From an uncultured Paracoccaceae bacterium (GTDB taxonomy: Bacteria; Pseudomonadota; Alphaproteobacteria; Rhodobacterales; Rhodobacteraceae), in the NCBI GenBank assembly GCA_947499725.1, contig CANMPK010000004.1:322701-386700 (forward strand): a stretch of DNA of 64,000 bases, in the 5' to 3' direction. The notes beneath the pieces were generated by a model. The model was given only the letters and a program-made list of their open reading frames with translations, ran no database searches and was not told the DNA's origin. Below, in pieces: positions 1 to 6,728 of the stretch. The number at the start of each line of letters is the position of its first letter. Position 1 is the first letter of the stretch. The position numbers and the translations under genes are program-made.

Positions 1-1235
1 GTGATAGGTTTGCCCCATGGCACCTGATGGCCAGGTTTGCCCAGTTGGCCGCGATGGAGAGCGGCGAGGTCGGCAAAGTTCGTATTCGTGATAGCGGCCT
101 TACGGCTGCGCATCTGTCCGTTGCCTGGATGTTGCGCGAAATAATGGGTCCGAGCCGCAAAGTTCTCGTTCACCAGATTGACGCCTTCACTGGCCGCGAT
201 GTTGCGCACCTCGGCGGCGATGGCTTCCAGCTTTTCCTCGCTCTCGGCGAAAACCGTGACGGTCATGTGATGATCGCCAAAGCTGAGGCGTTTGGATTCC
301 AGATCATCCAGCGCGTCGACCAGTTCTTCGGCAAGGGAAATCGCGCCATCATCGCTTGCCTTCATCAGGCGCTGTTGGCGCTTGATCCGGCTGGCCATGA
401 TGTTGCTGTTGATCGGCGTGAAGGAATGCGTGACCACCATGTCGACAGGTAGGTTCAGCTCATCGAACATGGTGCAGTTGGTTTTGGCCGGGTAGGTCTT
501 GATTGCAAAGCTCGTACCAAACCGCTTGCCCGCCGTCCCATCGTCGAGCGTAAAACCTCGCCCCCGAAACGTGACGCGCGTGTTGGCCACATCCTCGGCA
601 ATGATGCCAAGGCGGGATTTTGCGAAGAGCGGTCGTTCCTGGCCGATGTTGAGCGACCCGAGGAACCCCAGAAGCTCGCCGTTTTCAGCCCCAAGGAGGC
701 GCGGTTTCATCTCTGCAAAGGACGATAGCAGAAAACCGACGACTTCCTCGAGCTTGCGCAGCTGTTTGGCTGTCTGGTCTTTCAGCTGTGCGATTGAATC
801 TGAGCGCTTCAGGCGCAGCCGTGCGCCGAGGGGAGGACGTTTCAGCACCGTGAGCGTGAGGGTTTTGTCTCGAAGGCCTGCCCGCGCCGTGGCCGTTTGC
901 CAGCGGGTGTCCAGCTCTTGCGCAAACCCCTCGTTGGGCACCGGCTGCAGCGCGGTCTCAATCGCTTTTGAAACCTTGTGAACGTAGAAACTGTAGTCCG
1001 GTCCAATCTGCGCGATGATCGCCGCGAAGAGCGCACGGATCTTCTCCAGATGCGCGTCATCGCTTGTCATGCTGTTGACGCCGTCGAGGCGGATGCACTG
1101 GAACAGAGTATTGCCGCGCGTGCGGATCGTCACGTCATTCACGAGGCTGACATAGGGCAGCATGCTGGCCAGTGGGCGCTCTTTGCGCGCCCAGTCCGGC
1201 AGCAGCGCAAGGTCATCCGAAGGATCACGGAGCAT
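1..1235 (-). CDS. virB4: VirB4/TrbE-type type IV secretion ATPase, N-terminal part (cut by window edge)
   Basis: Reading leftward from an ATG at 1235, the frame stays open to the window edge, giving about 411 residues with no stop. It starts MLRDPSDDLALLPDWARKER, like VirB4 proteins, and later has GQLGKPGHQVPWGKP, matching the region just before the ATPase core. The Walker motifs of a full VirB4 (usually about 800 residues) lie outside the window. VirB4 powers pilus assembly and DNA transfer at the inner membrane. The start overlaps the end of virB3 by 11 bases, so the two are translationally coupled in one operon. Family assignment rests on this sequence plus the virB1-virB2-virB3 order. Confidence 0.85.
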   Translation of the reverse strand, partial: MLRDPSDDLALLPDWARKERPLASMLPYVSLVNDVTIRTRGNTLFQCIRLDGVNSMTSDDAHLEKIRALFAAIIAQIGPDYSFYVHKVSKAIETALQPVPNEGFAQELDTRWQTATARAGLRDKTLTLTVLKRPPLGARLRLKRSDSIAQLKDQTAKQLRKLEEVVGFLLSSFAEMKPRLLGAENGELLGFLGSLNIGQERPLFAKSRLGIIAEDVANTRVTFRGRGFTLDDGTAGKRFGTSFAIKTYPAKTNCTMFDELNLPVDMVVTHSFTPINSNIMASRIKRQQRLMKASDDGAISLAEELVDALDDLESKRLSFGDHHMTVTVFAESEEKLEAIAAEVRNIAASEGVNLVNENFAARTHYFAQHPGNGQMRSRKAAITNTNFADLAALHRGQLGKPGHQVPWGKPI

Positions 1236-1503
1236 AGCTGTCCCCCGAATGGATCTTGCGATTCGGGGTGGGCGATGTCTCCTGCAAGGCGGTGACCATC
1301 ACCTCAAGAAAGGCAGCGTCCCAATCCGCCGCTGCCCACAGTGCGGGATAGGCCAGTGCGGCGATGATGATCACTGGCCAGCTCTGGACCCAGAGAAACA
1401 GCAACACAAACCCGAAGAGCCACACCATGGCATACATGATCGGCAAGCCGATGAGCTTTGGCGGTCGGATCAGGCCCAGGAAGAGGCGGGTTTGCGTTGC
1501 CAT
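1225..1503 (-). CDS. virB3: VirB3 type IV secretion inner-membrane protein
   Basis: A 92-residue protein with the VirB3 layout: a short basic N-terminus (TRLFLGLIRPPKLIGLP) followed by one long hydrophobic stretch or tight hairpin at about residues 18-50 and a polar C-terminus. VirB3 is an inner-membrane component that works with VirB4 in pilus biogenesis. It sits 7 bases downstream of virB2 and overlaps virB4, in the standard virB order. Length is usual for the family. The call depends about equally on sequence and position. Confidence 0.85.
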   Translation of the reverse strand: MATQTRLFLGLIRPPKLIGLPIMYAMVWLFGFVLLFLWVQSWPVIIIAALAYPALWAAADWDAAFLEVMVTALQETSPTPNRKIHSGDSYAP

Positions 1504-1510
1504 GTCGAAT

Positions 1511-1801
1511 TTACGCGCCCCAGATGGCGGTCACGATGGTCGGCGCAGCTGCTATGCCTGCAATGGCGACCAGCACCCAAAGGGCTTGGCGGAAATCCAG
1601 AATGCCAAAGAGCCAGGACAGGAATACACCGATCAAGGCCAAGGTGCCGATGACAATGCCCAAAGGGCCGGTGATCGTGTCGACGATGCCCTGCAACAGA
1701 TTCTGCACTGGCGAGAGGTCGATGCTTTGCGCAAGGGCGGGATTGGCAATCATCAAGTTGGCCAGCGCCAGCGATAGGATGGTGCGGAATTGTGTGTGCA
1801 T
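1511..1801 (-). CDS. virB2: VirB2 pilin of the type IV secretion system
   Basis: A 96-residue protein with a signal peptide (residues 1-24, ending NPALA before QSIDL) and two hydrophobic helices joined by a short polar loop, the expected form of TrbC/VirB2 pilins. The mature protein is the major subunit of the conjugative pilus. Its ATG overlaps the stop of the virB1 frame by one base (TGATG), which indicates translational coupling. Length and topology are normal for the family. Confidence 0.87.
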   Translation of the reverse strand: MHTQFRTILSLALANLMIANPALAQSIDLSPVQNLLQGIVDTITGPLGIVIGTLALIGVFLSWLFGILDFRQALWVLVAIAGIAAAPTIVTAIWGA

Positions 1802-2517
1802 CAGGAGGCTCCAGTCAGTCGGTCACGTACGGACATGACGCGGCGCACGTGATTTTGGGTTTCTTGGTAGGGAGGAATGTCGCCATAACGCGCGACCGCG
1901 TCTGGTCCGGCGTTATAGGCGGCGAGCGCGAGTTCGGGCGTGCCAAACTGCGCCAACATCATCAGAAGGTAACGAGCAGAGCCATCGAGGTTGGCCTGCC
2001 AGTCATGCGGATCAACGCCGAGCTGCGCAGCTGTTGCAGGCATCAACTGCCCGAGGCCAATCGCGCCTGCCGAGCTACGTGCGTTCGGGCGATAAGCGCT
2101 TTCGATCTCGATATTGGCTTGGAAGAGCGCCTGCCATTCCGTCACCGACAGCCCGGCGTGGCGCAGCGCGGGGTGCCCGCCATAGCGATGCGCGGTGCTT
2201 TCAAGTGCAGCGAGGATTTCAGGGCGGGGGATTGCTGGCGCAGGCGAAGGGCGGGGCGCTTGCGGCTCAGGGGCTGAAAAAACAATCAGTTCTGGTGGGT
2301 TCGCGCCAATACCGTCGACATAACTCTGTGCGAAACTCAATTGCGGTTCTTTGGACTCCAGCTGACCATCAGCCAGCATGGAAAGAACGAAGCCTTCTGA
2401 CGAGGCAGGGGCAGCAAGGAATGCTGCGAGGACGGCAAGTGGCTTAGCCCGCGTCGTCCAACTTGTGCGAGGCGACCTTGCCTTCGAACATCGGGATAGA
2501 AATGATCGAAACGCCAA
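1801..2517 (-). CDS. virB1: VirB1-like lytic transglycosylase
   Basis: A peptidoglycan-cleaving transglycosylase that would open the cell wall for the secretion apparatus. The C-terminal half carries the SLT fold: catalytic Glu in ANIEIESAYRPNARSS, then AGAIGLGQLMPATAAQLG and ALAAYNAGPDAV. A hydrophobic, signal-like segment (PLAVLAAFLAAPASSEG) encoded near 2440 lies upstream, followed by a Pro-rich linker. The start is not settled: no ATG, GTG or TTG directly precedes the signal-like segment. I chose the nearest in-frame upstream TTG (2517), which overlaps the preceding gene; an internal ATG at 2379 would lose the signal. It is coupled to virB2. Confidence 0.8.
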   Translation of the reverse strand: MAFRSFLSRCSKARSPRTSWTTRAKPLAVLAAFLAAPASSEGFVLSMLADGQLESKEPQLSFAQSYVDGIGANPPELIVFSAPEPQAPRPSPAPAIPRPEILAALESTAHRYGGHPALRHAGLSVTEWQALFQANIEIESAYRPNARSSAGAIGLGQLMPATAAQLGVDPHDWQANLDGSARYLLMMLAQFGTPELALAAYNAGPDAVARYGDIPPYQETQNHVRRVMSVRDRLTGAS

Positions 2518-2761
2518 GCCCGGCAAGGAAGCTGGATAAGCCGTTGATTGTCTTGAACTCTCGCGCGGCCATGTTGTTGCGCGCGGTGACAAGCAGACGA
2601 CGCGTCTCGCCATCTGGCGAGACGCAATGCACGGTCCAAACTCCGGACCACTGAGCAGAGATTCTGTTCGGCGTTTTGCGGCATACGACATCCGCTGAAT
2701 GACCCTCAGTGAGCAGCACACGCAGCCCGTCTTCACTAACAACATTCGGAGCATCTTGCAT
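2444..2761 (-). CDS. Conserved hypothetical protein at the head of the virB operon
   Basis: An open frame of 105 codons from the ATG at 2761. It has no signal peptide and no clear membrane helix except a weakly hydrophobic stretch near GLSSFLAGLGVSIISIPMF. Its composition is that of a real protein and it ends inside the virB1 coding region, as expected for a tightly packed operon. I do not recognise the family. Placed first in the virB run, it may be an accessory transfer protein. No strong ribosome-binding site is visible; the frame could begin further upstream (to 2851). Confidence 0.5.
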   Translation of the reverse strand: MQDAPNVVSEDGLRVLLTEGHSADVVCRKTPNRISAQWSGVWTVHCVSPDGETRRLLVTARNNMAAREFKTINGLSSFLAGLGVSIISIPMFEGKVASHKLDDAG

Positions 2762-2814
2762 TAAGTTCAAAAGATTCGAGCCTCGCGAATTATGCAGAGC
2801 TCGGCAGTCCCTCA

Positions 2815-2844
2815 TGGACTGCCAAACTCTTGCAATGCTATAAT
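2815..2844 (+). promoter_or_regulatory. Sigma-70-like promoter for the reverse transcriptase leader
   Basis: A perfect -10 hexamer TATAAT (2839-2844) lies 18 bases after TGGACT (2815-2820), a 4/6 match to the -35 consensus. It points rightward and would start RNA near 2851, about 360 bases before the reverse transcriptase gene. Such a consensus -10 is unusual for this genome. Confidence 0.5.
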
Positions 2845-2850
2845 AGTGCA

Positions 2851-3209
2851 TTCAATAGGTGAACTGTGATTTGATGCGCTATGAATGCTTCAAAAGTTAT
2901 TTAGCGGAACATATTCCACAAACCAAGGCAGTTGGGGCGATATTTAAAAGGGTGGCGGTCACGGTCGAGACCATAACTCTAAGATTTCAATCGAGAGTTG
3001 ACTATAATCAGAGGCTGGGATCTAACTCATATATGGCGCGAAGCCTAGGTGGGGCGTGACTTACCCGGCTCTTATGGTGTCGAAGACGACCTTTTTGGGA
3101 AACTGAATTGGCGACGGTGGTTCGAAAGTTCTACCGGATGGTGCGGCGGCTTTGAGTTGTCGTTTCCCCTTACTCTATGCGCTCCACCGAATATTTTATG
3201 TAGGTAATT
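2851..3209 (+). ncRNA. Candidate structured non-coding RNA or leader upstream of the reverse transcriptase
   Basis: About 360 bases with no convincing gene between a consensus promoter and the reverse transcriptase start. Visible pairings: AACTCT (2975-2980) with AGAGTT (2994-2999); AGGCT (3012-3016) with AGCCT (3042-3046); GTCG (3079-3082) with CGAC (3087-3090) followed by five T; and CGGTGG (3115-3120) with CCACCG (3184-3189), which closes a 63-base interior containing AAAG/CTTT and ACC/GGT stems. Single-gene defence reverse transcriptases such as DRT2 and DRT9 carry an adjacent non-coding RNA, hence this call. A 66-codon open frame at 2859-3059 (GTG start) is the competing explanation. Confidence 0.4.
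3076..3097 (+). terminator. Possible weak intrinsic terminator inside the leader
   Basis: A short stem (GTCG/CGAC, extended by a bulged G-C pair) with an AAGA loop is followed directly by CTTTTT. It could end a short RNA of about 245 bases or act as a partial attenuator. The stem is weak, so confidence is low. Confidence 0.3.
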
Positions 3210-4775
3210 ATGCGTAACGAACTTAGGTTAGAGATCAAAAGGTTAAGTAAGAAAGCTTTTGATAAAAAGCTGTCCCAAAGTGAAAAAGAGGCCAAATATC
3301 GCGAGAAGTTTACACGACGCACTGATCTCGACGCAACGATGCCATCCGTTAGATCAAGGCAACCTTTGCATCGGCACTTTGACCCCCGACATTGTAAGCG
3401 TAATGCAAACGTTATTGCGACTGCCATTTGGCACAAAGTTCTCAGGTTTGAATACGATCCTGAACCTGCAGTAAACTTCCAAATTCCCAAACCGGACGGA
3501 ACCAGCCGCGACGTTACTGCATTTGGGATACCGGACGCAGCATTGGCTAATGTGCTGTTGCGACGAACTTTGGATAGAAACAAAAAGCGACTTTCCCCGC
3601 ATTCCTATGCATATCATCCAGACAAGAACGTATTCGATGCGATCTTGGCTTTGCGGGATTTCGACAAAGATGGAAAGCTTTTTGCTGTTCAGATTGATTT
3701 TGAAAAGTACTTTGACAATATCCCAGCCAACTATTTGAAAAAGAAGATTTCTGACCGCTCTGCCGTTGGTTTAACACCTCATGAGCGTCATATTTTCGAA
3801 GCGTTTCTTCATCACCGCTTAGGCGACGCAGAAGCCCATAGATCTCTAACCTTTCGCCGAAAGATGAAAGGAACCCCTCAAGGTTCATCATCTTCGCTCT
3901 TTTTAGCAAATCTTGCGAACCATGATTTGGACCGGAAGCTTTCCGCAGAGTCGGGAAAGTTCGTGAGATTTGCGGATGATGTGGTCGCAATCTGTGGGAG
4001 TTATGAGGAAGCCCAACGCCTTGAACGCTGTTTCGACAGACATTGCTCTGAAAGCGGCCTTATTGTTAATCGCATGAAGTCACCAGGAATTGCTGTGATT
4101 TCGGACCATCAGCATGAAATTCGCACAATAAACGACTTTACCTACTTGGGATATGGGTTCAGCGATAAAGGGCTAACGCTTCCTCGAAAAACTGAAAAGA
4201 AACTCCAGCAAAAGGTATCCCGGTTGATCAACATTTATTTGATCAACTCCCTGCAATATGGGTTCAATCGCAGCAGGGCCAATCGAAGACACGGCTATGA
4301 CTGGGACCTGTTGGGCCTGATTTATGAACTTCGCAGAGGTTTTTATGGCGGACTGACTGAGCAGGAAATTCAGGAATTCCTTTACAATGGTGGACGCCTT
4401 ACGAAAATGAGGGGCTTGATGGGTTTTTACTGTCTGTTGGAAGACCCAACTATTCTCAAGGCGCTCGATGGCTGGACGGTGAACATGGTTCGCCGTGCGA
4501 GCGTTGAGCGGCGGCGCATCTTGAGAAGGCAATACGGACGAAACTGCCCGACACCTTCGAACCAAGAACTAATTCTAGGCAATTGGATATCGCCTACGGC
4601 TTGGCGTTCCGATGGTGACGGGGCCGATAGTGTTGAAGTCGCTTTCCCAAGCTTGGTGCGCGGTTGGCGAGCTGCGAGAAAGCACTTTTTCACTTTTGGT
4701 TTGGAAGGTGTTCAAGCCCCAGGATATGACTCATCGTTTGACGTTTCAGTTTTGTTTGATGCCTTCGAATATTGA
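3210..4775 (+). CDS. Reverse transcriptase of the unknown-group/DRT or Abi type (candidate defence protein)
   Basis: A 521-residue RNA-directed DNA polymerase. Motifs in order: LSPHSYAYHPDKNVFDAI (128-145), AVQIDFEKYFDNI with catalytic Asp163, GTPQGSSSSLFLANL (221-235), FVRFADDVVAI with the FADD box (254-257), and FTYLGYGF (310-317). About 190 residues follow, with no nitrilase, maturase or endonuclease motif that I can see. It lacks the layout of group II intron enzymes and no intron flanks it. Start ATG 3210 has GTAGG upstream. The gene is visibly more AT-rich than the core genes nearby, which fits recent transfer. Long leader plus single gene within a mobile element suggests anti-phage function, which is inference. 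I cannot assign the class. Confidence 0.85.
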   Translation: MRNELRLEIKRLSKKAFDKKLSQSEKEAKYREKFTRRTDLDATMPSVRSRQPLHRHFDPRHCKRNANVIATAIWHKVLRFEYDPEPAVNFQIPKPDGTSRDVTAFGIPDAALANVLLRRTLDRNKKRLSPHSYAYHPDKNVFDAILALRDFDKDGKLFAVQIDFEKYFDNIPANYLKKKISDRSAVGLTPHERHIFEAFLHHRLGDAEAHRSLTFRRKMKGTPQGSSSSLFLANLANHDLDRKLSAESGKFVRFADDVVAICGSYEEAQRLERCFDRHCSESGLIVNRMKSPGIAVISDHQHEIRTINDFTYLGYGFSDKGLTLPRKTEKKLQQKVSRLINIYLINSLQYGFNRSRANRRHGYDWDLLGLIYELRRGFYGGLTEQEIQEFLYNGGRLTKMRGLMGFYCLLEDPTILKALDGWTVNMVRRASVERRRILRRQYGRNCPTPSNQELILGNWISPTAWRSDGDGADSVEVAFPSLVRGWRAARKHFFTFGLEGVQAPGYDSSFDVSVLFDAFEY

Positions 4776-4813
4776 TGGCCTGTATCCCATTCTTTCATAG
4801 ATTCTTTTTCTGT

Positions 4814-5167
4814 TCAGGTTAACTCATACAATGCGACCTGCGTTTCGCCGTTCTCCCATTGGTATAACAGGCCAAGCTCTGTGCCGGTTTCGATGCAATT
4901 TATTTTTGCCAGTGGCTTGGCGCTCAAGCGGGTTTTCTCGATTAATGCTATGGAGCCATTTCTTGGCAGGGATAGTTCGCTTGGATCAACGCCTAAAGCA
5001 CGGGCAATCTGCTCCATTTTATCGGCTGTAACAGATGATTTTGCGTGTTCGATTTCACTGATGTAGCTGCGGTCGACCTGGGAGATTAGCGCTAGTTTCT
5101 CTTGGCTCATCCCTCTGGAATGCCTTAAGTTTTGAATATTTAGCCCTATGCGTACTTTGAAAATCAT
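4814..5167 (-). CDS. XRE-family helix-turn-helix transcriptional regulator
   Basis: A 117-residue protein. Residues 6-65 form a Cro/C1-type helix-turn-helix (NIQNLRHSRGMSQEKLALIS, then DRSYISEIEHAKSSVTADKM), ending at DPSEL; about 50 further residues of unknown fold follow. The frame is open upstream to a TTG at 5290, but the ATG at 5167 gives the typical length and places the domain at the N-terminus. It converges on the reverse transcriptase with a 38-base gap and diverges from the secreted protein at 5327. It probably controls element genes and perhaps itself; the target is not evident. Confidence 0.85.
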   Translation of the reverse strand: MIFKVRIGLNIQNLRHSRGMSQEKLALISQVDRSYISEIEHAKSSVTADKMEQIARALGVDPSELSLPRNGSIALIEKTRLSAKPLAKINCIETGTELGLLYQWENGETQVALYELT

Positions 5168-5326
5168 GACCTGATTTCGGCCAATAAGCGTGGCCAACTC
5201 TACGGGATATATTCCACAAAGCGATAGCTTTCGAAGAATGCGCTTGATCGGGTGCGCGACCTCGAAAAATGTTGGGCAAAAGCGAGCCAAATTTGTTGGC
5301 TCAGGTAAGTTCGTGGAGGTTGTTGG

Positions 5327-5935
5327 ATGCGCAGATTGGTTTTGAAATATGGCCTCGGGGTGTTGGTTGCGTCTCTCCTCTCGATTGCGTCGCCGCAGCC
5401 AGCCAAAGCCTATCAGGTCGATTGTGCCATTCTGCTTTGCCTTGCTGGTGGGTGGCCAGCTTCAGCAGAATGTGCTCATGCACGGGCTGTGTTTATCAGG
5501 CGGATTACGCCTTGGCCGATCGAGCCACCTTTGCAGATTTGGCGTTGCCCGATGGGGCTGTCCATGAATGCGCCGCTGCAAGATCGCGCAAATCCAGCGC
5601 AGATTATTTTGGCGCAACTAGCCGAAGGTGGTGGGGCGGACATCGACATCAGTGGGTTTGAATTCGATTTCGTGCGCTCGATCCGAGTCTGGGATATCCG
5701 GCATTACAGCCACCGCGAACGTGGCCGCGACGATGATTGCTTAGAACGCTACAGCATGAACTTAGGCACCTACGGCGTGCAAGGCGATTTCAGCTGGCAA
5801 AGAACAACACCTGACTTAGCTCCCACATGGGTCATCCCCTCGCGCAGATGCTCATCTTCTAACACGCGGCGCGGTGTTGGTGTTGAGTGGGAAGATCACG
5901 AGGGTAACCATGGGTATGAGTGGGTGGCCTACTGA
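5327..5935 (+). CDS. Secreted conserved hypothetical protein typical of Rhodobacteraceae conjugative elements
   Basis: A 202-residue protein with a signal peptide (about residues 1-28, ending PAKA before YQVDC). Mature residues include DCAILLCLAGGWPASAECA and RRITPWPIEPPLQIWRC, a Cys- and Trp-rich signature I associate with hypothetical proteins on plasmids and integrative elements of this family. Function is unknown; periplasmic location next to transfer genes suggests a role in conjugation. A GGAGG ribosome-binding site precedes the ATG. It diverges from the XRE regulator and converges on the RHH gene with a 7-base overlap. Confidence 0.75.
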   Translation: MRRLVLKYGLGVLVASLLSIASPQPAKAYQVDCAILLCLAGGWPASAECAHARAVFIRRITPWPIEPPLQIWRCPMGLSMNAPLQDRANPAQIILAQLAEGGGADIDISGFEFDFVRSIRVWDIRHYSHRERGRDDDCLERYSMNLGTYGVQGDFSWQRTTPDLAPTWVIPSRRCSSSNTRRGVGVEWEDHEGNHGYEWVAY

Positions 5936-6243
5936 TCGTCGGTCCCGATATCTTTCATGCGATCAGAAATATCACCTGCTATCCGCTCATAAAGTGCGGC
6001 TTGTTTTTCTCGTGCAGATCCTGGCTTGGGTTTTCTTCGGCGAATTCTCTTTGCAAGCCATAACAGCAAGCGCGCTGCAGGGTCTTGTGTCGTGTCGGCG
6101 GCATCAGTTGGGTACTTTTCCTCAAGTACGACCACAATCTCCTGCGATAAGCTGCGCCTGTTGAGGGATGCATGGGTCTCTAACCGCTTTTTAAGTGCGG
6201 CGGGGAGCAAAAGCTTAAACTGAATCAGGTTCTCATTCTTCAT
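5929..6243 (-). CDS. Arc/MetJ-type RHH DNA-binding protein
   Basis: A 104-residue protein. Its N-terminus (NENLIQFKLLLPAALKKRLE, then HASLNRRSLSQEIVVVLEEK) matches the Arc RHH fold: a beta strand that reads DNA, followed by two helices. The C-terminal half is basic and rich in Arg/Lys. I chose ATG 6243 because it puts the strand at the N-terminus; the frame is open to 6285, through the operator. It is transcribed away from another RHH gene across twin palindromes (6255-6269 and 6280-6294), which makes it a likely autorepressor and regulator of integration or excision. Confidence 0.75.
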   Translation of the reverse strand: MKNENLIQFKLLLPAALKKRLETHASLNRRSLSQEIVVVLEEKYPTDAADTTQDPAARLLLWLAKRIRRRKPKPGSAREKQAALYERIAGDISDRMKDIGTDDQ

Positions 6244-6254
6244 ACTGGCACTAT

Positions 6255-6294
6255 GGACAATATTTGTCCTTGATGATATGGACATTTTATGTCC
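6255..6294. promoter_or_regulatory. Twin palindromic operators between divergent RHH genes
   Basis: Two perfect 15-base palindromes, GGACAATATTTGTCC (6255-6269) and GGACATTTTATGTCC (6280-6294), share the form GGACA-N5-TGTCC and lie 25 bases apart centre to centre. They fill most of the 69-base gap between the two divergent RHH genes, which is typical of cooperative binding by Arc-like dimers. Confidence 0.7.
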
Positions 6295-6312
6295 GCATTT
6301 TGAGGTGCTGAA

Positions 6313-6474
6313 ATGAAAACAACCCAGTTCAAATTGAATTTGCCAGACGACGTTAAGCTTTGGCTCGAAGAAGAAGCGGTTCGCAACCTTCGTTCACAGG
6401 GCTCGCAAGTTGTGTCTTGTTTGCGGGCCGCGATGTCGCGACAGGCGACAGCACATGATGGGGTGGAAGAGTGA
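6313..6474 (+). CDS. Small Arc-like RHH protein
   Basis: A 53-residue protein (MKTTQFKLNLPDDVKLWLEE...). TTQFKLNLPDDVKLWLEEEA followed by RNLRSQGSQVVSCLRAAM is a complete minimal RHH fold: strand, helix A, helix B. It is close in pattern to the divergent RHH protein (FKLxLPxxxKxxLE). The stop overlaps the next start by one base (TGATG), so it is coupled to the excisionase-like gene and probably controls that gene and the integrase. Confidence 0.7.
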   Translation: MKTTQFKLNLPDDVKLWLEEEAVRNLRSQGSQVVSCLRAAMSRQATAHDGVEE

Positions 6475-6728
6475 TGCAGAATCAGTTGCAGCTCATTCCG
6501 ACGCCTAAATTGGCCTTGATGTTTGGCTATAGCGAGCCAACGAATTCATTTTATGACTTTTGTCGCCGCAACGGTATATCGCCGGTTCCAGGTCGTCGGG
6601 GATGGTATGATCCAAAACTTGTGCGCGCGCGGTTAGATGCAGTTCAGGGGATCGAAATTTCCGGATCCGAAGACAAATCGGTACTGAGTCTTGTTGCTCA
6701 GCGAAGAGCGCGTCGTGCCCAGAAGTAG
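6474..6728 (+). CDS. Excisionase-like or small DNA-binding protein
   Basis: An 84-residue protein. LIPTPKLALMFGYSEPTNSF followed by YDFCRRNGISPVPGRRGWYD resembles the winged-helix layout of excisionase and AlpA-type proteins, in which a helix-turn-helix recognises the site and a short wing follows. A basic tail (QRRARRAQK) closes it. It lies between an RHH gene (one-base overlap) and the integrase (14-base overlap), where recombination directionality factors are commonly found. A GTG at 6471 is an alternative start. The role is inferred from position and weak pattern. Confidence 0.6.
   Translation: MQNQLQLIPTPKLALMFGYSEPTNSFYDFCRRNGISPVPGRRGWYDPKLVRARLDAVQGIEISGSEDKSVLSLVAQRRARRAQK

Noticed and set aside
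3210..4775. Retron or group II intron maturase reading of the reverse transcriptase
   Set aside because: No clear msr/msd inverted repeat pair in typical position, no maturase or endonuclease motif, no intron boundaries. A retron is not fully excluded.
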